Positions 23,525 through 29,245 of a stretch of 29,245 nucleotides of DNA are shown here, one piece after another. The stretch's first letter is position 1; each line of letters opens with the position of its first letter. This stretch comes from SZUA-584 sp041656035 (GTDB taxonomy: Bacteria; Bacillota; Clostridia; Christensenellales; SZUA-584). The notes under the pieces were generated by a model. The model did not search any database and was not told where the DNA came from. It saw nothing but the letters and a program-made list of their open reading frames with translations. The DNA lies in contig CAZPHS010000023.1 of the NCBI GenBank assembly GCA_964586785.1, positions 1 to 29,245 on the forward strand, read 5' to 3'. The translations under genes were made by a program, and so were the position numbers.

Positions 23525-23600
23525 GCGCCCGTTTATTCGTTATAGCAATTGTGAAATAAAGCCGCGCTCACAATCGCTCATATATTGATTTTCTTTTTGC
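23525..23600. other. Short gap with an inverted repeat
   Basis: 76 nt between two phage-like genes. It contains ATTGTGA-N13-TCACAAT (23548-23574). A TATAAC box lies nearby on the - strand but has no matching -35, so promoter status is unproven. Confidence 0.3.
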
Positions 23601-24170
23601 TCACAGCGCCTCTAAAATCCGCAGCGTTTTATGCGCCGCCTTAGAATACGACACCACGTCCGCCTGCGCCGTAACTGTCTCCTCCGCCCTTGTCTTTATG
23701 TTCTTAAGCTCATACAAAGCGCCCATAACGTCAAGGTCTATGCTGCCGTTTCTTTTCAAAAGCCCTATAGCGCTTACCGCCGATATTTGCCGCTTGTACG
23801 GTTCGGCCAGCTTAAGCCTTTTAACCGCGTAATTAAGCGCCTCCTCTATTTTAGCCCAGTCCGCGGAAATGGCGATTACCGGAGACGCGGACAAAACGGG
23901 GCTGTCGTCCTTTGCAGAGAAAGCGGCAATTTCTTTCCGTTTGGCTTTGCTCCTGCCCAAACTGCAATCCCTTTCCTCCTGCATCTTCTTTACCCGCCAA
24001 TAGAGGCAATCGTCCTCTTTATTATACCGCGGCTTATTCTTGTACGCGCCTTCCGTCCGCTCCGGCCACGGCAAAGGCTCGCCCGCTTCCCATTTACGGC
24101 ATAACACGAAAAACGCTTTAATTACAAAGTATATAATCAGCCTTATAATTCTTGTGATAAAAACGCCCAC
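23601..24170 (-). CDS. Unknown protein at the start of the phage block, N-terminal hydrophobic
   Basis: 189 aa. A hydrophobic N-terminus (MGVFITRIIRLIIYFVIKAF) suggests one membrane segment. A basic middle follows (YWRVKKMQEE, then GRSKAKRKEIAAF) and a helical C-terminal half (ALNYAVKRLKLAEPYKRQIS, then GALYELKNIKTRAEETV). I do not recognise a family. The start is a GTG with a poor RBS. It begins 49 nt after the PanE-like gene on the same strand. GC-rich, ATA-rich codon use matches both host and phage genes. In a complete phage the terminase genes would be expected here. Confidence 0.55.
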   Translation of the reverse strand: MGVFITRIIRLIIYFVIKAFFVLCRKWEAGEPLPWPERTEGAYKNKPRYNKEDDCLYWRVKKMQEERDCSLGRSKAKRKEIAAFSAKDDSPVLSASPVIAISADWAKIEEALNYAVKRLKLAEPYKRQISAVSAIGLLKRNGSIDLDVMGALYELKNIKTRAEETVTAQADVVSYSKAAHKTLRILEAL

Positions 24171-24219
24171 AAATTACCGCCCTTCTCCGCGGTTGTTTTT
24201 AATCAGTCCGTTTATACGG

Positions 24220-25242
24220 TTATACTTTCAGCCCGTTGTCGGCAAGGTTGCGGATGTCAATGGTACGTTCTTTGTTTTCTATTTCTTTTATCATCTGAAC
24301 AACGCGGGTGTTTACAGGCGTGCGCACGCCGTACCGCTCTCCTTTGGCGGCCATGTAACCGTTAAAATAATCCACCTCGGTGGGTTTGCCGCGCTCTAGC
24401 GCCTGAAGGCTCGATGATTTTAATCTTCTGAATTTAAAGCCTATAACGCGTATAATCAAATGGCGTTTAAAGCCGGAAAACCGGACGCTTCCTTTTATCA
24501 GCTTGTAATAGTCAAGCTTACCGGCATACGGTTTTATTACAATGCCCATGGCGTTCGCGACTTCTACCGCCTCGCGTATTATAGATATAAAAATGCTTCG
24601 CGCCGTTCTTTTTTTAAGTATTTGCCCAAGCTTTAAACCCGTAAGCACGCCAAGAGACGTAATACACGCGTTCACTATCATTTTTGAGTACAAGTCCGCC
24701 ACAATGTTGTCGGATACGCGCGTGTACATAACGCTGTCGAGCGTCTCTTTTAACGCCGTAACATCCGTCTCCGGCAAATATCCGCCTATTACGAAATCGC
24801 CCTCCGATGTCATGTTAAGAGTGCCGTCCGGCAGCATTGTTGAGCCCCAGCCCACAACGCACCCGACGGCGCGGCGTTCCCCGACGATACCGGCGAGCGT
24901 CTCTACGCATATGCCGTTTTGCATCGAAACCACCATGCTGTCTTCCTTTAAAAAGCTGATAACGCTTTTCGCGGCGTTTGGCATATCGTACGCTTTTGTG
25001 ACTATAAGCACTATATCCTTTTTACCGCTGAGCTGCTCCGGCTTCGCGACGGCGTTCATTTTAACATTGTGTTCTCCGCGCACGCCCACAATGCGCAGAC
25101 CCTCGCTTATTATCTGTTTGGCTTTGTCCTCGTGCTTGCACACTATCTGAACATCATAACCGGCGCGGCTCAGATACGCCGCCGTTATGCCGCCTATAGC
25201 GCCCGCGCCAATAACCGCCACCTTGATTTGTTTTTTTTCCAT
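24220..25242 (-). CDS. Ketopantoate reductase family protein (ApbA/PanE)
   Basis: 340 aa. The N-terminal Rossmann domain has GAGAIG at residues 12-17 for NADP(H). Catalytic positions of the family are present: K83 in VTKAYD, N109 in QNG, K187 and N191 in LYSKMIVNA, and S277-S279...E289 in SSSLQALERGKPTEVDYFNG. The classical role is reduction of 2-dehydropantoate to pantoate for CoA synthesis. It has an insertion of about 30-40 residues before the SS motif, and many Clostridia carry several paralogues, so another 2-oxoacid is possible. AGGAGG precedes the ATG and a good promoter lies upstream. Confidence 0.9.
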   Translation of the reverse strand: MEKKQIKVAVIGAGAIGGITAAYLSRAGYDVQIVCKHEDKAKQIISEGLRIVGVRGEHNVKMNAVAKPEQLSGKKDIVLIVTKAYDMPNAAKSVISFLKEDSMVVSMQNGICVETLAGIVGERRAVGCVVGWGSTMLPDGTLNMTSEGDFVIGGYLPETDVTALKETLDSVMYTRVSDNIVADLYSKMIVNACITSLGVLTGLKLGQILKKRTARSIFISIIREAVEVANAMGIVIKPYAGKLDYYKLIKGSVRFSGFKRHLIIRVIGFKFRRLKSSSLQALERGKPTEVDYFNGYMAAKGERYGVRTPVNTRVVQMIKEIENKERTIDIRNLADNGLKV

Positions 25243-25275
25243 ACCTGTCCTCCTGCGCTTTTCCGTATCACCCGA

Positions 25276-25304
25276 ATTATACCATCGGCAGTCTGCTTTG
25301 TCAC
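25276..25304 (-). promoter_or_regulatory. Promoter of the ApbA/PanE-family gene
   Basis: On the - strand, GTGACA (25299-25304), 17-nt spacer, TATAAT (25276-25281), about 30 nt before the start codon. Confidence 0.8.
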
Positions 25305-25475
25305 CGCTTTACATATACAGTTTTGTTGCCGCGCAGCGCACCTTACGCCCACCTAAACGCTTCTTGCGCTGTAGCGGATTCCGCGGTACAAGGTTATAGC
25401 GGTATCCGTTACAATGATTCTAAAAAATCTGAGGACACTACGGGTATATTGGTTGAATCTCGCTTACATAATTCG

Positions 25476-25487
25476 TGTGAGACTTAA
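25476..25487 (+). repeat. 12-bp direct repeat TGTGAGACTTAA, left copy
   Basis: Identical to 26381-26392. The two copies bracket the promoter, the 57-aa gene and the GNAT gene. Confidence 0.6.
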
Positions 25488-25504
25488 TGATGGTTTCTTA
25501 AAAA

Positions 25505-26086
25505 CTAAGCTATAGATAAACTATGGTTTATAATTTCATCTTCTCTTAATATTCTTACAAATTGAAACAACTCATCCGGTTCATATTTTTTTTCGATTTT
25601 TCTAAATCCGAACTTTTCATATAAGGAAAATAAGTATGGTATATTTCTGCACTCAAGCATTACTATCCTTCCTGAAAGTTTATTTTGACCGTCCATAACA
25701 GTACTTAAGCAAAATTGCATTATTTCTTCTCCCTTTATTTCTGCCTTGTATTGATCATTTTTACCAAGCTGACCAATTAAAATAGCTGGGAAATGAAGAA
25801 TGCGCTTTCCCCTTGCCTTTGAATAAAGTCCATCAAAGTTTCTTATTTGTCTATTAGAAAATTCTTCTGGTATATTTAATACTGAAAGTGCAATGGTATA
25901 ATAAGCAAGAATTCTAAACTCCTCGGCTTCTTCATCAAATATAAAGTAAGTCCTGCTTTTCCCCGTTTTTTCAAATTCAATTGCTTTTTCTTTAAGGAAA
26001 TGTTCTATGTCGAAGTCTTTTTCACATGAAAAAGAAAATAGCTTGTGAACTTCATCTTCACCAGCTATCTCTAGCAGTACTTTCAA
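25505..26086 (-). CDS. GNAT acetyltransferase, probable toxin of a two-gene TA-like pair
   Basis: 193 aa from a TTG start that overlaps the stop of the upstream 57-aa gene (TTGA). GNAT features: an N-terminal acyltransferase region with TYFIFDEEAEEFRILAYYTI, a central HFPAILIGQLGKND strand-turn where acetyl-CoA binds, and a C-terminal CRNIPYLFSLYEKFGFRKIE. The layout LECxNxPxLxxxYExxGF resembles acetyltransferase toxins and phage-associated GNATs. Toxicity (for example aminoacyl-tRNA acetylation) is inferred from pairing with a small upstream gene and is not proven. AT-rich, unlike the panE and spoIID neighbours. Confidence 0.75.
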   Translation of the reverse strand: MKVLLEIAGEDEVHKLFSFSCEKDFDIEHFLKEKAIEFEKTGKSRTYFIFDEEAEEFRILAYYTIALSVLNIPEEFSNRQIRNFDGLYSKARGKRILHFPAILIGQLGKNDQYKAEIKGEEIMQFCLSTVMDGQNKLSGRIVMLECRNIPYLFSLYEKFGFRKIEKKYEPDELFQFVRILREDEIINHSLSIA

Positions 26087-26256
26087 TGGGATAAAATTTT
26101 TCTTAATTTCATTTCTCCCTGTTTTTCTTTATCTTCCGCAGTTAATGAACGATTAATTTTTACGCTATTAGCAGGGGTAGAAATAATTTTTGTAAATGAT
26201 TTTGTTGCTTTTTTACTATCTAAAATAAAACTCTTTGTAAATGATGAAGTTGCCAT
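26083..26256 (-). CDS. 57-aa putative antitoxin preceding GNAT
   Basis: Short gene read directly from the sequence: it starts MATSSFTKSFILDSKKATKS and ends LRKILSH. GGAGGG lies 7 nt before the ATG, a promoter lies upstream, and its stop overlaps the GNAT TTG start. Basic and Ser/Thr/Lys-rich, with no HTH or RHH that I can define. Small proteins of this form precede GNAT genes in Clostridia, where they would serve as antitoxins. That role is an inference from operon structure. Confidence 0.7.
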   Translation of the reverse strand: MATSSFTKSFILDSKKATKSFTKIISTPANSVKINRSLTAEDKEKQGEMKLRKILSH

Positions 26257-26314
26257 TCTACTTCCCTCCTAACCAATTAGATTACATTTAGTCTTTACAC
26301 TAAGCGTTAATTTT

Positions 26315-26342
26315 ATTTTACTTCAATATCAAGAAATGTCAA
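26315..26342 (-). promoter_or_regulatory. Promoter of the 57-aa/GNAT operon
   Basis: On the - strand, TTGACA (26337-26342), 16-nt spacer, TAAAAT (26315-26320), about 60 nt before the 57-aa gene. Confidence 0.7.
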
Positions 26343-26380
26343 CCCCGTATGTTACATTCTATGCTTTAATCATAACAATA

Positions 26381-26392
26381 TGTGAGACTTAA
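26381..26392 (+). repeat. 12-bp direct repeat TGTGAGACTTAA, right copy
   Basis: Identical to 25476-25487. It lies just upstream of the GNAT-operon promoter. Confidence 0.6.
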
Positions 26393-26495
26393 CTTGAATA
26401 CCATACCGATATTGTAACCATTATATATATCGATATTCCGCTGCAGCTGCAACAGTATTTTTTCTTAATTAGAATGCACTTAAATATCGCTCACA

Positions 26496-26745
26496 TTATA
26501 TCGCGTTTCGCACCTTGCTATCTTTGAAGAAAGCGACCTGCCGCTCCGTGAGGTTGCGTTCCTCGCTGTCTTTAATGGAGAACTTTTCAGAATCATTTCC
26601 ACCCTATTTTGCGTATGCTATTATTGACAGGGATATTGGAATATGATACTTTGCTAATAGAACCGTATTGGTTGACGCCGACCGGCAATTGGAGCCTAGT
26701 AGAAGTCAACCATCTATCGGTTCTATTTTTATTTGTATCTATATA
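26496..26745 (-). pseudogene. Pseudogene fragment of a mobile-element polyvalent protein, copy A
   Basis: The - strand translation gives ...RLQLPVGVN...SKVSYSNIPVNNSIRK, then a one-base frameshift near 26600-26610. It continues as GNDSEKFSIKDSEERNL, then TERQVAFFKDSKVRNAI and a stop. The FSIKD and TERQVAFFKDSKVR strings are typical of the linker and start of the last domain of large polyvalent proteins (LPD/MuF/ART type) of Firmicutes phages and ICEs, where a YHGT motif would follow. Here it ends instead. It is parallel to copy B, so the gene was partly duplicated in tandem and decayed. An 88-aa frame at 26593-26859 is part of this fossil, not a gene. Confidence 0.6.
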
Positions 26746-26755
26746 TAGAATCCTG

Positions 26756-27004
26756 CTATTGGAGCTGCTTGACGTTGACCGGCTCGACGTCTTTGAGCGA
26801 GAACTTTTTTGTATCATTCCCATGTGTTTCGCGTATACTATTATTGACAGGAGTGTCATCTTGTGATACTTTGCTGTTAGAACTGCTATTGGGTACCCCC
26901 GAAGGCAATTGCAGCCCTAGGGAACGGGCCCAATCGGCAGTTTTTTTATTATATTCTTTCGGATATAGTATCTCGCTTCTATTAATTAGGCTTTGGTCAA
27001 ACCC
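26756..27004 (-). pseudogene. Pseudogene fragment of a mobile-element polyvalent protein, copy B
   Basis: An 82-codon open stretch between stops with no start codon at its upstream end: GFDQSLINRSEILYPKEYNK..., then ADWARSLGLQLPSGVPN, SKVSQDDTPVNNSIRE and KKFSLKDVEPVNVKQLQ. The segment LQLP-GV-N-SxSKVS-PVNNSIR-GND-KFS-KD is shared with copy A immediately downstream. The KKFSLKD string is characteristic of polyvalent phage/ICE proteins. No promoter or RBS is seen; it is a relic of an element once present here. Confidence 0.6.
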
Positions 27005-27237
27005 TTAACTTCCATCCTTTCGGCGTACATACGCGCTCATAATTCTGTTTAGCTCAAAAACGATCAGCCCGTCTGCAGTTCAGCTTACCCCTAAAACGGC
27101 GCATTATAGCGTTTTTATCGCTAATCTCATTTTTATACGTTTTTAACTGTACTTTTTGTGTGATATATGATATAAGTTACTAAAGATATGTTACATTTCT
27201 GTTACGAGATACTTATGCCAAACACGGAGGAAATGCG
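27005..27237. other. Leader region of spoIID-dockerin gene
   Basis: A 233-nt region with no coding potential seen apart from the promoter below; it becomes strongly AT-rich toward the promoter. Confidence 0.4.
27143..27171 (+). promoter_or_regulatory. Putative promoter of spoIID-dockerin gene
   Basis: TTAACT (27143-27148), 17-nt spacer, TATGAT (27166-27171), leaving a leader of about 60 nt. Both boxes deviate from consensus. Confidence 0.45.
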
Positions 27238-29163
27238 ATGAGAAAAAGAATTGTCAGCTTTTTGCTATGCCTGTTGACAACGCTTGCCGCGGTTTTTGCC
27301 GTATCCGGTTTCGCGCTTGCCGGCGGTAAGGATTTCTCCGTTATACGGGTTTTGCTTTCCGTACCCGCCGACTGCACGCAGGTTAAATTCTTTGTGGACG
27401 GCAATTACAGCGTTAATGACGTGCCCTTGGCGCGCGATTTATATACGGCCAAAATAAAAAGCGGCAAGGCGGAGCTTTTCCGCGCCAAAGAGACGACCCC
27501 CGTTGTCTCCGCGGCAAGCGTTAAGCTTGTGCAGCACGCCCCCACCGAAGGGCGCAACAATTTTATATGGCACAACAATTCGCGCAACGGCTGGTGCGCG
27601 TACCTTGGTGATATGCAGATACGCTGCAACAGCGGCAAAATACAGCTTATAAACCATATATATATAGAAGAATACCTTTACGGAGTGGTGCCGCACGAAA
27701 TGTCCGACAGTTTTCCTCTTGAAGCGTTAAAAGCCCAAGCGATATGCGCGCGCACATACGCTATAAGTAAAATGTCAAGCGCGTCTTCCTCCGCCCTTTA
27801 TGACATAAACGACACGTCGAGCAACCAGGTATACAAAGGGTTTACGCCTTCTTACACTAACGCTAACAGAGCGGTGGAAGAAACCAAAGGCATGGTTTTA
27901 AAATGCGAATACGAAAAAAGCGGAAAGATAGTAAACGAATATGTCGAGGGCTTTTATGCCGCGTCCAACGGCGGCTGGACGGATATACCGCAGCACTCGT
28001 GGACCGCGAGCGCGCCGCTTAAGCCGTACCATATAATAAAACCCGACGAGTGGGATGTTGTAAACCCGTCAAGCCTTCAAAATTTAATAGTATTCCCCAA
28101 GATTATTACGCCTGAAAATAAAATAGAGTATTCCGGCGGCACGTACGGTAATATGACTGTTCCCGCCGACGCCGCCGAAAGACGTGCTAAGATAGAAAAG
28201 CTTTTAAAGGTTTCCGCGTTTCCCGGAATCTCCGCAAAAGATTTGCCCAAAATAAGCATACTCGGCTTTGAGGGCTTTGTCACGCACACTCACGATACGT
28301 CGGGCAGCCAAAAGCACGGCGGCTCCGGCAGCTACGACGGCTGCGATTACAACGGTGAAAACAAATGCCCCGACTTTACAATGGCAAACATAACAATGAC
28401 GGTGCTCGACACGCGCAAGGAAGCCTGCGAGCCCGAATCTGTTACTTTCGATATTAATATGCACGCTCTGCAAACCAAGGACGGAGAATACTGCGTATTC
28501 TCCTCGACTAATTTGCGGCTGCTTACAGTTGAGGAAACCGATACGGAATTTCGGCTGTACCGCCGTCGTTACGGCCACGGTATAGGCTTAAGCCAGCGCG
28601 GCGCCCAGCAGCGCGCGAAAGCGGCCGCAAGCGGCGGAGGCGGTCAAACTTTTGATCAGATACTGTTATTTTATTTCGAAGGCACTCACATTTTCGACGA
28701 ATCGTCAATAACCGCTCCGGTATTAACGCCCATTTTCGAAAGCGATATTATGCTCGGCGATGTAAACGGCGATGAAACTATAGACATAAGCGATTATACA
28801 AGCGTGCGGCTTCATATATTGGAACTGAAAACGCTGGCGGGAGAAAGCCTTGATAAAGCGGACGTTAACCGCGACGGCAATATAGATATAACCGATTACA
28901 CAAGAATACGTCTTCATATACTCGGTCTTAAACCTATAAACAACGGCGTGCCTTACGCTCCAACCAACGCGACGGCTTACGGCTCAAGGTTTATAAACAT
29001 ACGCAGCAGCGCGAACGCGTCAAGCGATTCTAATATAATAGGCTCGCTGCCCGACTGTGCGCGCATACAGGTAACGCAGAAAAACGCTGTTTCCGGATGG
29101 CATAAGGTAAGCTACGGCGGAACAACGGCGTATATGAGCGCGTCATATTTGCGTCTGGATTAA
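27238..29163 (+). CDS. Secreted SpoIID/LytB-domain protein with dockerin and SH3 domains
   Basis: 641 aa, with GGAGG 8 nt before the ATG. Layout: signal peptide (about residues 1-28, ending GFALAG); SpoIID domain with the catalytic-type segment YLYGVVPHEMSDSFPLEALK at about 146 (the Glu of HEM is the expected lytic residue), AICARTYA, and the C-terminal signature YGHGIGLSQRGAQ at about 445. Next come a type I dockerin at about 507-567 with two calcium loops (GDVNGDETIDISDY, DVNRDGNIDITDY), then an SH3b domain to the end. SpoIID enzymes trim peptidoglycan glycan strands; the dockerin would bind a cohesin and the SH3 the cell wall. A His/Cys-rich insert lies at about 345-380. Confidence 0.92.
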   Translation: MRKRIVSFLLCLLTTLAAVFAVSGFALAGGKDFSVIRVLLSVPADCTQVKFFVDGNYSVNDVPLARDLYTAKIKSGKAELFRAKETTPVVSAASVKLVQHAPTEGRNNFIWHNNSRNGWCAYLGDMQIRCNSGKIQLINHIYIEEYLYGVVPHEMSDSFPLEALKAQAICARTYAISKMSSASSSALYDINDTSSNQVYKGFTPSYTNANRAVEETKGMVLKCEYEKSGKIVNEYVEGFYAASNGGWTDIPQHSWTASAPLKPYHIIKPDEWDVVNPSSLQNLIVFPKIITPENKIEYSGGTYGNMTVPADAAERRAKIEKLLKVSAFPGISAKDLPKISILGFEGFVTHTHDTSGSQKHGGSGSYDGCDYNGENKCPDFTMANITMTVLDTRKEACEPESVTFDINMHALQTKDGEYCVFSSTNLRLLTVEETDTEFRLYRRRYGHGIGLSQRGAQQRAKAAASGGGGQTFDQILLFYFEGTHIFDESSITAPVLTPIFESDIMLGDVNGDETIDISDYTSVRLHILELKTLAGESLDKADVNRDGNIDITDYTRIRLHILGLKPINNGVPYAPTNATAYGSRFINIRSSANASSDSNIIGSLPDCARIQVTQKNAVSGWHKVSYGGTTAYMSASYLRLD

Positions 29164-29245
29164 TAACCTTAGTAAAATTTTATCTTTAATGTTGACAAAA
29201 CACGGTAAACATGTGAAAATTATCGGTGTACTTATTCGCGTTTTG
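29164..29245. other. Downstream end of window
   Basis: 82 nt after the SpoIID stop. A TTGACA at 29192-29197 could be the -35 of the next gene, but no good -10 is visible before the window ends. No terminator hairpin was recognised. Confidence 0.3.

Noticed and set aside
23548..23574. ATTGTGA-N13-TCACAAT inverted repeat as a phage operator
   Set aside because: Wide spacing and no convincing promoter; it could be chance. Mentioned only as part of the gap.
14160..24220. Phage attachment sites (attL/attR) around the phage block
   Set aside because: No matching direct repeat was found between the ends at about 14.2 kb and 24.2 kb, no integrase is present, and no tRNA gene lies at either end.
26593..26859. 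88-aa open frame on the - strand as a gene
   Set aside because: Its C-terminal half aligns in frame with the copy B fossil, then hits a frameshift; the N-terminal half is low-complexity out-of-frame sequence and has no RBS.
26560..26950. Two tandem small-RNA-like units, each with TTGACA after CTATTA and a hairpin followed by T's
   Set aside because: Translation of the - strand shows that the repeated sequence encodes parallel peptides (SKVS, PVNNSIR, KFS-KD), so the repeat is a duplicated pseudogene; the hairpins are probably incidental.

Overview
The window looks like a chromosome segment from an anaerobic Firmicute, most likely a Clostridia/Oscillospirales-type gut or rumen bacterium. The grounds are Gram-positive Shine-Dalgarno sites (AGGAGG type) before most genes, a SpoIID-family protein carrying a type I dockerin, and an arg operon of the Bacillus/Clostridium kind. 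The core genes are GC-rich, yet isoleucine is encoded mostly by ATA. The taxon is inferred from gene content only.

Region 1 (1-9.1 kb) is metabolic. On the + strand, argD (5' cut off by the window), carB, argF and a GNAT gene overlap by 4 nt each, giving a tight arginine/citrulline operon. carA does not lie between argD and carB, where Bacillus has it. On the - strand follow a VOC protein with an MFS transporter, and a DeoR regulator with a Gfo/Idh/MocA oxidoreductase. A promoter and candidate operator lie in front of deoR.

Region 2 (9.17-12.7 kb, - strand, more AT-rich) encodes three exported proteins: a large DNRLRE-domain protein with a possible Cys/His peptidase-like C-terminus, then two tandem paralogues of unknown function.

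Region 3 (12.9-14.15 kb, - strand) is a compact hicA-hicB-secB-like module. It has a perfect consensus promoter, overlapping genes and its own terminator, and fits a toxin-antitoxin-chaperone (TAC) system. Near-identical 31-bp terminator sequences flank it.

Region 4 (14.2-24.2 kb, - strand) is a podophage-like block of virion genes: portal, XhlA-like protein, scaffold, major capsid, decoration protein, connector, gp10-like tail hub, repeat fibre and a small membrane protein. No terminase, integrase, replication gene or endolysin is seen. An AT-rich MqsR-like toxin / MqsA-Panacea antitoxin pair sits inside the block between two terminators. Upstream is a PanE/ApbA-family reductase with its own promoter.

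Region 5 (25.4-27.0 kb) holds a third toxin-antitoxin-like pair: a 57-aa protein plus a GNAT acetyltransferase, flanked by 12-bp direct repeats. Beyond it are two tandem pseudogene fragments of a mobile-element polyvalent protein. Region 6 (27.2-29.2 kb, + strand) is a secreted SpoIID-dockerin-SH3 protein.

The most interesting points are the hicAB-secB-like module, the structural-only phage block interrupted by a toxin-antitoxin pair, and the SpoIID-dockerin fusion. No tRNA, rRNA, CRISPR array or complete insertion sequence was found.
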